Assembly (NCBI GenBank): GCA_902787955.1
Contig: CADAIJ010000009.1
Location: forward strand, 1-64,000
Reading direction: 5' to 3'
DNA from: an uncultured Erysipelotrichaceae bacterium
Lineage (GTDB): Bacteria > Bacillota_I > Bacilli_A > RFN20 > CAG-826
Length of the DNA: 64,000 bases
Made by a program: the position numbers and the translations under genes. How positions within the stretch are numbered: the stretch's first letter is position 1; each line of letters opens with the position of its first letter. Shown here piece after piece: positions 24,000-32,882 of this stretch. The notes beneath the pieces are model-generated. The model searched no databases. It was not told the DNA's origin and saw only the letters and a program-made list of their open reading frames with translations.

Positions 24000-24960
24000 T
24001 TCTTGTTTCCTTTCGGTAGATTATTTCAAGTTTTTTATGATTTAAGTCGGTTTTCGCAATTGTTTCGATATAGCGATGTACTTTGTTATTTTCATCAAAA
24101 TATTTATTCAAATAAATATAGTATGGGATATGTTCTAAGATATCGCTCATGATATCGTCATATTTTTGAGTGCTATCTGACATCTCCACCATACGAGCCA
24201 TACGGTGCGGCATCATCATGACGTTTTGCGCGTGAAGGGTAGAAATTATTGGGTGTCCTGACATGACTGAATTTAAGACATCATTCATTTCTTTACCCCT
24301 ACTTTCAGCGATGACAAGCCAATCAGGATTACTTCTTAAGGCGTTTCTAATTAGTTCTTCAAAGGTCCCAATTGAGTTATTTGGATTAACTTGCCAAGAG
24401 GTGATATCTAGTTCTTTATTAACCCGAACGAATTCAAGTTCTTGGATATTATCGATAATGATTATCCTTGTATTTTCTTTTAAAGAAGAAAGAAGGTATT
24501 TTTGAAGTTCGGTTTTTCCACTTCCGGTAGGACCAGCGATAACTATTGATTTATTTTCTTTTAAGGCGGTTTCTAATATCGTTTTAGCTTTATCATCCAT
24601 AAACTCTTTATCGTTATTGATACGTAGTTCTTTAGAAGCGATACGCATCGAGAAAGATAAAGCTTTATCGTTATTGACTCTAGTTATCGAAGAATGAACC
24701 GCGTTAATACGATATCGATCAATTGAAATATCAAGGAAGGGTGAGGTGAAAGAAAACTGCTTTTCAGACATATTCGCGATTTGTCTTATAAAGTCATTAA
24801 TCTCATCGCTAGTCACGAATAAACGAGCTTTCTTTCTTCCAAAGACATTATGTTGATAGAATAACGAGACTCCGTTATAAGAAATATCAGTTACACCTGA
24901 ATCCATAAGTAAAGGAGCAAGGAAAGAATTATCGATATAACTAAGTAAATTATTGTTCAT
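23986..24960 (-). CDS. TadA/CpaF-type secretion ATPase
   Basis: The 324-aa cytoplasmic ATPase shows Walker A GPTGSGKTE (143-151), an aspartate box, a Walker B-like region LVIAESRGKEMNDVLN and the His box HPIISTLHAQN typical of TadA/CpaF. It powers pilin assembly or secretion. It is shorter than full CpaF (about 450 aa), lacking most of the N-terminal extension. It overlaps genes on both sides. The Walker B glutamate is present (AES where GEV/GEI is common). Confidence 0.9.
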   Translation of the reverse strand: MNNNLLSYIDNSFLAPLLMDSGVTDISYNGVSLFYQHNVFGRKKARLFVTSDEINDFIRQIANMSEKQFSFTSPFLDISIDRYRINAVHSSITRVNNDKALSFSMRIASKELRINNDKEFMDDKAKTILETALKENKSIVIAGPTGSGKTELQKYLLSSLKENTRIIIIDNIQELEFVRVNKELDITSWQVNPNNSIGTFEELIRNALRSNPDWLVIAESRGKEMNDVLNSVMSGHPIISTLHAQNVMMMPHRMARMVEMSDSTQKYDDIMSDILEHIPYYIYLNKYFDENNKVHRYIETIAKTDLNHKKLEIIYRKETRNEKR

Positions 24961-25354
24961 TACTTATTCTCCCCTCCACTATAGAAAATGTTTTAGCTTT
25001 CTCATAAGAGAAGAAACCAGCGATATCCGCTTTTAAGGATATCTTGAAAGCATCACATTCATGGTCTAAACAGACGAGATTAGAATCGCTATGAAAGTAA
25101 TAATAAGAAACAGTGTAGTGTTTAACATATCGCTTCAAATTCTTTTCAAAATAGCGATCGATATATTCTTCTAAAACAGCCTCATTAAAATATGGTTTAG
25201 TTTCACCTTCCTTATCGATTGTAGCGACAGAGACTTCGAAAGCCCCGCGATAAAGGAGTTGGAAAGTGCGATGTACTCCGGAGAACTTTGTCGCTCCAAT
25301 CGAAAAGTCGAGAAATAAAGTCATTATTAAGATGTAGAAAATATTGTTAATCAT
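24950..25354 (-). CDS. TadE-like single-pass protein
   Basis: The 134-aa protein has an N-terminal hydrophobic helix (about 3-20) and a 110-residue extracytoplasmic domain with two Cys close together (LVCLDHECDAF). This is the layout of TadE-like minor pilins; the cysteines could form a disulfide. It overlaps the ATPase gene by eleven bases and shares one base with the lipoprotein stop upstream. Role in the filament is inferred from operon position. Confidence 0.6.
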   Translation of the reverse strand: MINNIFYILIMTLFLDFSIGATKFSGVHRTFQLLYRGAFEVSVATIDKEGETKPYFNEAVLEEYIDRYFEKNLKRYVKHYTVSYYYFHSDSNLVCLDHECDAFKISLKADIAGFFSYEKAKTFSIVEGRISNEQ

Positions 25355-26490
25355 TAGTTTTCCTTCGATGTTCCTATAGTAAAATCAGGTGTGGAATCTG
25401 AGCTTTGAATGCAGTATTCACTGTTATCGCAGCTCCCCACTAAATTGTTTGGACTAAGACATAGTCTTAAAACGTAAGTAATATAAGTTCTACTTAATCC
25501 AAAATAGCCGCCTAAAGTCAGCATGTTAAGATCTGGATTAGTATCTTTAAGTTTTTCATACGCACCTAAAGGGAAATAAAGTTGATTAGTTAAGATTCTT
25601 CCCTCTTTATAATCGTTATAAAGAATTCTAGTTATTGGATCGATATAGAAAGTTGTTTCGGGAATAAAATGATAATAGCCATCATTTTGATAGCTAACTT
25701 TGCCTTTAAAAGTAACCACTTTATTTATAGCGATATTTGGAAATAAGTTTTCGATATCGAAATAATACATTTCCATAGGTGTGTTATTTAAATATGGTTT
25801 TAGATCCATTAGCATCGTGTTGTATTTAAATAATGGATAAGATAGATTTACACAGTTATCAGCGTTTAAATCGTAATAATAATCTTCATTAGAAATAGAG
25901 CTAAATTCAAAGCTATCAGTTTGGAAAGTATCTCCTTCGGCATAAGTATAAGAATAGATATTCATCTTAGAAGTATTAATTCCATGGTCATAAAGATTAG
26001 TAAGGCCATCTTCACTTACATATGAAGTGCTACAAGTTTTATCGATAGTTATAGTGTTTGAACTATTTTTTACGATGAAGCGGAATTTAGGCCCTTTAGT
26101 GTCTGAGGTATTAACGTAATATCTTTGGGCGAACTCTTCTAAATAAGTAAAACTATCTGAATATGAAGTATCAAATGTTGATTTACTATATAGTAAAGTA
26201 TCTTCACCACCTCTTGGATTTAGGTGATAAACACTGATGGTTTTTCTTTCTAAAGCATCTTGAGCGAAGGAGAAATAAATCTTCGTATTTTGCCCGTTTT
26301 TAGAAGGAGGAATAACAATTCGTTCAAACCTATCTCCTCTTCCTAAAGGTGTAAATGGATCAATATCGATAAAGGTAATATCACCAATATCAATTGGATC
26401 ATGGATTGTTATTGGCTCATGATTAAAAGAACATAGTAAAAGAGTTACTAAAGGTAAGGCTGGAATTAAACTATTGAACTTTATATTCAT
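25354..26490 (-). CDS. Lipoprotein encoded in the Tad-like operon
   Basis: I place the start at 26490 (MNIKFNSLIPALPLVTLLLC), where a lipoprotein signal peptide ends with LLLC|SFN; a longer frame to 26631 runs through the upstream gene. The mature 359-aa protein is Tyr/Asn/Ser/Asp-rich with beta-strand character and contains late cysteines (CLSPNNLVGSCDNSEYC). It has no recognised domain. It overlaps the regulator-like gene by twenty bases and the next gene by one, so it belongs to the operon. In a single-membrane cell a lipoprotein could serve as surface guide or anchor for the filament. Confidence 0.68.
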   Translation of the reverse strand: MNIKFNSLIPALPLVTLLLCSFNHEPITIHDPIDIGDITFIDIDPFTPLGRGDRFERIVIPPSKNGQNTKIYFSFAQDALERKTISVYHLNPRGGEDTLLYSKSTFDTSYSDSFTYLEEFAQRYYVNTSDTKGPKFRFIVKNSSNTITIDKTCSTSYVSEDGLTNLYDHGINTSKMNIYSYTYAEGDTFQTDSFEFSSISNEDYYYDLNADNCVNLSYPLFKYNTMLMDLKPYLNNTPMEMYYFDIENLFPNIAINKVVTFKGKVSYQNDGYYHFIPETTFYIDPITRILYNDYKEGRILTNQLYFPLGAYEKLKDTNPDLNMLTLGGYFGLSRTYITYVLRLCLSPNNLVGSCDNSEYCIQSSDSTPDFTIGTSKEN

Positions 26491-26863
26491 AATCTGACCT
26501 ATTAAATGCCTCGACAAATAAATGACAGGCAGCCTTTCTATAACGATAAAAAGATGATTTAGAGAAATGATGATAAATATGACCGTGGCGATTTTGGAAA
26601 AATTCCTCCACGACAATTTCGCGGTGCACAATTGTTAAAGAGTTAAGCGCGTACTCCACTCTATAAACGTATCTTTCACATTGTTCTTTTAGTTTCTTAA
26701 GGCTTTTAAGTTCCCTACTTTCAAGTTCATTTCGAAAAGTACTAATTGAATCAGAATGTTTGATTCTTTCAATAAGTTTTAAGTTATGAAGATGACTTTT
26801 AGCGATGTTTTTCGTTAATATAACAGGACTAATATCGCCGGTGATAGTTTGATAATTTTGCAT
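26471..26863 (-). CDS. ArpU/sigma-like HTH protein, first gene of the Tad-like operon
   Basis: The 130-aa protein is helical and basic. Its C-terminal half reads VEYALNSLTIVHREIVVEEFFQN...FSKSSFYRYRKAAC, the layout of ArpU/RinA-like late-gene regulators and of sigma-70 region 4 (a YR.A helix after a turn). It may drive or modulate its own operon. Two inverted repeats lie upstream (TTTTATGA...TTCATAAAA near 26895-26920 and ATGTATT(AAA)AATACAT at 26936-26952). ATG is preceded by GAGGGGG. Family assignment is by pattern only. Confidence 0.55.
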   Translation of the reverse strand: MQNYQTITGDISPVILTKNIAKSHLHNLKLIERIKHSDSISTFRNELESRELKSLKKLKEQCERYVYRVEYALNSLTIVHREIVVEEFFQNRHGHIYHHFSKSSFYRYRKAACHLFVEAFNRSDYEYKVQ

Positions 26864-26935
26864 ATTTTTACCCCCTCATCATTAAGTAGGGAATTTTTAT
26901 GAAAAAACGCTCATAAAATTTTTCTATTAGGAAAG

Positions 26936-26952
26936 ATGTATTAAAAATACAT
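26936..26952. promoter_or_regulatory. Inverted repeat upstream of the Tad-like operon
   Basis: ATGTATT(AAA)AATACAT is a perfect 7-bp inverted repeat about 75 bp before the first gene. It could be an operator. No clear -35/-10 pair could be fixed in this AT-rich stretch. Confidence 0.4.
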
Positions 26953-26984
26953 AATGAGTAATAAGATTTTTCATTATTTTTAAA

Positions 26985-27023
26985 AACACAACAAAAAAAC
27001 ACACTTTTTTTCATCAAGTGTGT
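26985..27023 (-). terminator. Intrinsic terminator after valS
   Basis: ACACACTT (26999-27006) pairs with AAGTGTGT (27016-27023). TTTTTTTG follows on the minus strand. Confidence 0.9.
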
Positions 27024-27042
27024 CTTTAAGATTTAGTTAATT

Positions 27043-29595
27043 TTATTTAAGAAGTTCTTCGAGTTTAGCGCGATATTGTTCAAGTTTCGCTTTCTCTAAT
27101 TCGACTTTTTCTTTAGGAGCTTTCGCTAAGAAGTTTTCATTAGAGAGAATCTTTTCACTACGGGCAATTTCGTTTTTATAGAACTCGATATCTTTTTGTT
27201 TCTTGAGAGCTTTTTCTTCATCGGAAGTATCGTCAAGAAGATACATAGTGGCGTTATCATAAACGAATTTAACTCCACTATTATCGCTTGTTTCGATAAA
27301 GCCAAGAGATTTAGCAAATGAGAAACGAGAGAGATGATCTTTTAAGGAAATCAAATCTTCATCTTTAGTTGCAACGAGTAAGTTTACTTTCGCGTTAGGA
27401 GCGAGTTTATTGCTTACTTTATAGTTTCTAATATCACTAATCATCTTATATAAAGTATCAACTGCGGTAGCGTTATATTGTCCAACCTCTACTTCACTAG
27501 GGAATACTTCAAGCATGATAGATTCGAGGTGGGTTGGAAGAGATAAATATAATTCTTCACCAATAAATGGAGCAAAAGGATAAATCATAATAATGATTGC
27601 TCTTAAGACAGTGACAAGAACATTTTTAACAATGTTACGATATTCTTCATCGCTATTATTTAAGGTGACTTTAGACATCTCTAAGTAAGTGCTACAGAAG
27701 TCATCATAAACAAAGTTATAAAGATAAGTAGAAGCGAGAGAATATTCATATTTATCCATATAAATGGATACATTCTTAATTGTGTTATTGAGTTTGGTAA
27801 GAATATCCTTCTCTAATAAGCCTAATTTAGATGGATCAATCTTAAATGGTTTAAAATCTTCTCCAACTGTTTCAAGAACGTAACGAGCGCTGTTCCAAAT
27901 CTTATTAAGATAGTTACTAGAAGCAATGACTTTTTCTTCAATGTAACGGATATCTTGTCCTGGAGCACTACCGGTTGTTAAGAAATAACGTAATGCATCA
28001 ACGCCATATGTATTAATAACATCAATTGGGTCAATACCATTATTAGAGGATTTAGACATCTTCTTTCCATGAGCGTCACGAATAAGACCATGGATCAAGC
28101 ATTTTTCAAATGGAGATTCTTTGGTGAATTCTAAGGAATCAAAAATCATACGAGAAACCCAGAAGAAAATAATGTCATACGCTGTAACCATTAAACTATT
28201 TGGGAAGTAGCGTTCAAAGTCAGGAGTTTTTTCTGGCCAACCTAAGGTTGCAAATGGCCAAAGAGCACTGCTGAACCAAGTATCTAAAACGTCTTCATCT
28301 TGATGATAACCTGGAAGATTAACTGGTTTATCGCTAACGATAACATCTCCAGTTTCATCATTATAATAAGCTGGGATACGATGCCCCCACCAAAGTTGAC
28401 GGGAAATACACCAATCATCAGCGTTTTCCATCCATTGTCTAAATGTATCTCTAAATCTTTCTGGAATAAATTCAACACTAGATTTAGCTAAAGCTTGTTC
28501 GGCAAGAGGTCTCATTTTAACAAACCATTGTTTAGATAAATATGGTTCAACAACCGCACCACTACGTTCACTATGACCGACTGGGTGAACAATATCTTCA
28601 ATCTTAACTAAGTGTCCGCTAGCTTCAATATCTTTAACTAAAGCTTCACGACATTCGTAGCGGTCCATACCTTGGTATTTACCAGCAATTTCATTCATCT
28701 TAGCATCTAAATCCATGCAGCGGATGAATGGCATATCGTATTTCTTTGCTAAAGCAAAGTCATTAGGGTCATGGGCTGGAGTACATTTCATTGCACCAGT
28801 ACCAAATTCAATATCAACATATGAATCTGCCATTAAAGGTAATTCTTCTCCGTTAGCAGGATTGATTACTTTCTTACCGATTAAATGTTTATATCTAGGA
28901 TCCTCAGGATTAACAAATACCGCAGTATCTCCAAACATTGTTTCTGGTCTTGTTGTAGCGACAATTAATGATTCATTTGTGCCAACTACATCATATTTAA
29001 AGTAATAGAATTTACCTTTATCATCTTCATAAACAACTTCAATATTTGATAAGGCAGTCTTAAGTTCAGGGTCATAGTTAATGATTCTTTCACCACGGTA
29101 GATTAAGCCTTTATCATATAGGGTTTTAAAGACGTGAAGAACGGCGTTATTGAGTCCTTCATCAAGAGTGAATCTTTCTCTTGTATAATCGAGCATTAAG
29201 CCCATTTTAGCCCATTGTTCATGAATGTTATTGGCGTATTCAGCTTTCCATTCCCAAGCTTTCTCTAAAAACTTTTCACGACCGAGGTCATAACGGGAGA
29301 TACCTTCTTTTCGAAGCTTTGCTTCGACTTTAGCTTGTGTAGCGATACCAGCATGGTCCATACCTGGTAACCATAAAACATCATAGCCTCTTAACTTTTT
29401 ATAACGAGCAGTTATATCTTGAATGGTTGTATTCCAAGCGTGACCTAAATGTAATTTACCAGTTACATTTGGAGGAGGAATAACCATTGAAAAAGGATTT
29501 TTGGTTTTATCACCTGCAGTGAAATAGCCTTTACTTTTCCAATTTTCGTATTTACCTTCTTCTACCTTTTTTGGATCATAGCGTTTGTCGAGCAT
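27043..29595 (-). CDS. valS: Valyl-tRNA synthetase
   Basis: The 850-aa class I synthetase has GKLHLGHAWN (HIGH-like, about 46-55), the editing domain with TTRPETMFGDTAV, WCISRQLWWGHRIPAYY and the KMSKSSNNGIDP catalytic loop. A C-terminal coiled coil (last 60 residues, rich in Lys/Glu) is as expected. It charges tRNA-Val. A T-box leader precedes it, so expression should rise when uncharged tRNA-Val accumulates. Confidence 0.97.
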   Translation of the reverse strand: MLDKRYDPKKVEEGKYENWKSKGYFTAGDKTKNPFSMVIPPPNVTGKLHLGHAWNTTIQDITARYKKLRGYDVLWLPGMDHAGIATQAKVEAKLRKEGISRYDLGREKFLEKAWEWKAEYANNIHEQWAKMGLMLDYTRERFTLDEGLNNAVLHVFKTLYDKGLIYRGERIINYDPELKTALSNIEVVYEDDKGKFYYFKYDVVGTNESLIVATTRPETMFGDTAVFVNPEDPRYKHLIGKKVINPANGEELPLMADSYVDIEFGTGAMKCTPAHDPNDFALAKKYDMPFIRCMDLDAKMNEIAGKYQGMDRYECREALVKDIEASGHLVKIEDIVHPVGHSERSGAVVEPYLSKQWFVKMRPLAEQALAKSSVEFIPERFRDTFRQWMENADDWCISRQLWWGHRIPAYYNDETGDVIVSDKPVNLPGYHQDEDVLDTWFSSALWPFATLGWPEKTPDFERYFPNSLMVTAYDIIFFWVSRMIFDSLEFTKESPFEKCLIHGLIRDAHGKKMSKSSNNGIDPIDVINTYGVDALRYFLTTGSAPGQDIRYIEEKVIASSNYLNKIWNSARYVLETVGEDFKPFKIDPSKLGLLEKDILTKLNNTIKNVSIYMDKYEYSLASTYLYNFVYDDFCSTYLEMSKVTLNNSDEEYRNIVKNVLVTVLRAIIIMIYPFAPFIGEELYLSLPTHLESIMLEVFPSEVEVGQYNATAVDTLYKMISDIRNYKVSNKLAPNAKVNLLVATKDEDLISLKDHLSRFSFAKSLGFIETSDNSGVKFVYDNATMYLLDDTSDEEKALKKQKDIEFYKNEIARSEKILSNENFLAKAPKEKVELEKAKLEQYRAKLEELLK

Positions 29596-29616
29596 ATTGT
29601 GTCCTCCCTAATAAAT

Positions 29617-29823
29617 AAAAAAGTCCTTAATCATAAGGACGAATTATCGCGGTACCACCTTAATTCTATATAAACTATATATAGCACTTCATTAGCTTGT
29701 AACGTAAGCTTACGGAATATTCCTATTCAGCCTCTTAAGCGACAACATTTAGTAATTATCTGTAGTGCTTCCACCATCCACTACTCTCTATAAGTTTTCC
29801 TAAATGACCTCTTCGTCATCGGC
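29617..29823 (-). promoter_or_regulatory. T-box leader of valS
   Basis: On the minus strand the leader carries the T-box sequence AAGGTGGTACCGCG (29661-29648) and the terminator GTCCTT(ATGATT)AAGGAC with a T-run (29640-29617). Stem I contains a GGTGGAA-type loop and a GTC triplet at 29743-29741, which fits a Val specifier. A -10 box TATAAT lies at 29835-29830. Uncharged tRNA-Val should stabilise the antiterminator. Confidence 0.93.
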
Positions 29824-29921
29824 GAGATTATTATAGCAAATCATTTACTAAAGTTAACTATTTCTTTAGAAAACGAATTTGTTAATGGTATTTTAAGATA
29901 ACTCACTAGGAACCCCACTAT

Positions 29922-29942
29922 TTGAGACAAATTGTCCCAAAC
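29922..29942. repeat. Imperfect palindrome after engB
   Basis: TTTGAGACAAATTGTCCCAAA forms a 9-bp imperfect hairpin. It matches sequences seen at 12599-12616 and 42441-42457 in other gene ends, so it may be a small dispersed element. Confidence 0.4.
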
Positions 29943-29961
29943 AGCTCAGTTCTTATATGTT

Positions 29962-30540
29962 TTACACGATTTTTGCTATCTCTTTTTTCAAAACATCAAT
30001 ACCTGTTTTATTAGTACTACTCGTAAATATTGAATGAATAAAGTCAGTGTTTTCAATATTTAAGGAATCACGTTTAAGCATCTTAGCTTTTTCAGATTGA
30101 TTAAGTTTATCGCACTTTGTGTATGTTACTAAAACAGGTAAATTTTTGGTTAAGATAAATTCAAAGAAATCTTTATCGTCTCTACTCATTTCATGACGAG
30201 AATCGATTAAGAAGATAATTCCTTTGAGTTTTGGATTATCAAAGTAGCTTTCCATCATCTTAGCAAAGCTATCGAGATGTTTACTACCAGTTAATGTGTA
30301 GCCATACCCAGGAGCGTCCACTAAATAAAATGAATCATCAATTAAAAAGTAATTGAGTAATTTAGTGTGACCTGGTTTGGATGAAGTTTTAGCTAAGTTA
30401 GAGTTATTGGTAAGTGCATTAATTAATGTAGATTTACCTACATTAGACTTACCAATAACAATGATTTCAGCCTTATCAAAAGGCCCCTCCCTATAGGAAG
30501 GAGCACTTTTTATAAATTTGGCTTTGTTAAAATTAATCAT
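29962..30540 (-). CDS. engB: Ribosome biogenesis GTPase EngB (YsxC/YihA)
   Basis: The 192-aa protein has all GTPase motifs: GKSNVGKST (G1), SSKPGHTK (G2), DAPGYG (G3), TYTKCDK (G4) and FTSSTNKTG (G5-like). It helps assemble the large ribosomal subunit. Its start overlaps the end of lon by eight bases, an arrangement common in Firmicutes, where lon and ysxC are neighbours. That conserved order supports both calls. Confidence 0.96.
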   Translation of the reverse strand: MINFNKAKFIKSAPSYREGPFDKAEIIVIGKSNVGKSTLINALTNNSNLAKTSSKPGHTKLLNYFLIDDSFYLVDAPGYGYTLTGSKHLDSFAKMMESYFDNPKLKGIIFLIDSRHEMSRDDKDFFEFILTKNLPVLVTYTKCDKLNQSEKAKMLKRDSLNIENTDFIHSIFTSSTNKTGIDVLKKEIAKIV

Positions 30541-32854
30541 CCTTAATAGCTACTTTAACAGCGTCATCAACATTCTTCATAAAGAGAATATTGAGACCAT
30601 CTTTAACTTCTTGAGGTAATTCATCAACATCGCGTTTGTTACCTTCTGGAACAATGATAGTCTTAATGCCACTTCTTAAGGCTGCTAAAGATTTTTCTCT
30701 TAAGCCACCAATCATAAGAGCTTGACCACGAAGGGTAACTTCACCAGTCATAGCGACATCTTTATCGACTTTACGATGAGATAAACAAGATATGATTGCA
30801 GTTGTTAACGCCACACCTGCGCTTGGGCCATCTTTTGGAACAGCACCTTCTGGGACGTGGATATGAACATCATTATCCGCAAAAATATTTGGATCAACTT
30901 TATATTTTTCAGCGTTAGCGCGAACGTAGTCTAAAGCGATAGTCGCAGATTCTTTCATAACATCACCTAACTTACCAGTTAAGATTAATCCACCTTTGCC
31001 TTTGAAGTAATTAACTTCAATTGGGAGGATATCTCCACCGAATTGGGTATATGCTAAACCAGTGACTACACCGATAGAATCTTCTTTTTCTTTAGTGCTA
31101 TTTTCGAAGATTGGTTTTCCTAAATATTCACCAATTTTCTTTTCATCAACTTTAACTGATTTAACTTTGCCATCACTAGTTAAGATTTCAACTGCGGACT
31201 TTCTCATTAAAGAAGCAATAAGTCTTTGAAGTTCTCTAACACCAGCTTCACGAGTATAGTAATTAATTAAATACTTAATTGCACTTTCAGTGATGCTAAA
31301 TTGCTTTTTATTAAGACCGTTTTGTTCGAGTTCTTTCTTAACTAACCAGTTTTTAGCGATCTCAATTTTTTCAAATTCCGTATAGGAATTGACTTCAATT
31401 AACTCTAAACGATCACGAAGTGGTTCAGGAACATTTTCTAAGTAGTTCGCTGTGCAGATGAATAAGACATTGCTTAAATCATATGGTTCTTCGAGATAGT
31501 TATCGTTAAATTGAGTATTTTGAGATGGATCTAAAACTTCAAGTAAGGCACTTGCTGGATCACCTTTATAAGAGGAAGCGAGTTTATCAACTTCATCTAA
31601 AAGGAAGACAGGGTTAGTAACACCAACGCGTTTCATGCCAGCGATAATACGGCCAGGCATAGAACCAACGTATGTACGACGGTGACCACGGATTTCCGCT
31701 TCATCAGAAATACCACCTAAGCTTGCTTTAAAGAATTTTCTTCCTAAAGCGCGAGCGATAGACGCGCCTAATGAAGTTTTACCGCATCCTGGTGGACCAT
31801 AGAAACAAAGAATAGGAGCTTTAAGTGTTCCAGTCATCTTCTTAACAGAAAGATATTCGATGATACGTTCTTTAACCTTCTTAAGACCATAATGGTCTTC
31901 GTCTAAGATTTTCTTAACGTTATTTAAGTCATCATTATCTTCAGTCTTTTGATACCATGGGACCGCCATAAGAGTTTCAACGTAAGACATAATAAGAGAT
32001 GCTTCTAAAGAAGAAGGTGGCATCATGTCGAAACGTTTTAATTCCGCTTTTACTTTGTTTTTAACATGTTCTGGATAAGGTTCTTTTTCGAGTTTTTCAC
32101 GAATTGAATCGGAGTCATCATCAGAATCTTCACCAAGTTCATGCTTAATTGCTTTTAATTTTTCTCTTAAGATGTAGTCTCTTTGAGCCTTTTCAGTGGA
32201 TTCATTGAGATCTTTAGAGAGTTGAGCATCGACATCAGATTCAATCTTTTTAAGATTTAAAGTGACGGCGATTGATTTAATACGAGCGTTGATATCAATA
32301 GATTCAAGGACTGTTTGTCTCACACTATTTTTAAGTGGAAGAGCTGCGGCTAAAGTATCGCATAAATCACCAGCGCTTAATTCTTCGGAAAGGATTCTAT
32401 TGATAACACTACCGGAAATATTTCCAAGAGATTCAGGGTGAACAGTAATTTCATCGATAATGTATTTTCTTAACGCTTCAGTTGCGTCTGGATCACTATC
32501 GAATTCATCCACTAATTCGCCTTCTCCAACGAAATATCCTTGTTCATCAAAAGCAATGTTATTGAGTTTGACACGATTTAAGCCGCTTAAACGAATGCGA
32601 ATGTAATTCTTAGCTTGGGTAACAGAAGTGATACGGCATAAAGTACCAACTTCAAAAATATCTTTACCGGTTGGGGTTTCAACAGTGTTTGTTTTTTGTG
32701 AAACCACAATGATTAAGGAATCATTTTGAGCAAGCGAAACATTCGCGGCTTTGACCGTGAAATTTCTAGCGGCGTCAATTCTTTCCTCTTTTTGATTTGG
32801 AATAATTGAAGTCGCTTTGGTGATAAGTAATGGTAAGATAACATTATTGGCCAT
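30533..32854 (-). CDS. lon: Lon ATP-dependent protease
   Basis: The 773-aa protein has the N-terminal substrate domain (about 1-200), a coiled segment, an AAA+ module with GPPGCGKTS and SLGGISDEAEIRGHRRTY, and the C-terminal Ser-Lys protease domain with PKDGPSAG (catalytic Ser) and GGLREKSLAA (catalytic Lys). It degrades misfolded and regulatory proteins. It follows tig (28 bp) and overlaps engB. A tig-lon-engB order fits a proteostasis cluster. Confidence 0.97.
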   Translation of the reverse strand: MANNVILPLLITKATSIIPNQKEERIDAARNFTVKAANVSLAQNDSLIIVVSQKTNTVETPTGKDIFEVGTLCRITSVTQAKNYIRIRLSGLNRVKLNNIAFDEQGYFVGEGELVDEFDSDPDATEALRKYIIDEITVHPESLGNISGSVINRILSEELSAGDLCDTLAAALPLKNSVRQTVLESIDINARIKSIAVTLNLKKIESDVDAQLSKDLNESTEKAQRDYILREKLKAIKHELGEDSDDDSDSIREKLEKEPYPEHVKNKVKAELKRFDMMPPSSLEASLIMSYVETLMAVPWYQKTEDNDDLNNVKKILDEDHYGLKKVKERIIEYLSVKKMTGTLKAPILCFYGPPGCGKTSLGASIARALGRKFFKASLGGISDEAEIRGHRRTYVGSMPGRIIAGMKRVGVTNPVFLLDEVDKLASSYKGDPASALLEVLDPSQNTQFNDNYLEEPYDLSNVLFICTANYLENVPEPLRDRLELIEVNSYTEFEKIEIAKNWLVKKELEQNGLNKKQFSITESAIKYLINYYTREAGVRELQRLIASLMRKSAVEILTSDGKVKSVKVDEKKIGEYLGKPIFENSTKEKEDSIGVVTGLAYTQFGGDILPIEVNYFKGKGGLILTGKLGDVMKESATIALDYVRANAEKYKVDPNIFADNDVHIHVPEGAVPKDGPSAGVALTTAIISCLSHRKVDKDVAMTGEVTLRGQALMIGGLREKSLAALRSGIKTIIVPEGNKRDVDELPQEVKDGLNILFMKNVDDAVKVAIKDD

Positions 32855-32882
32855 TATTCATCCTCCTTATAACTTTATAAAG

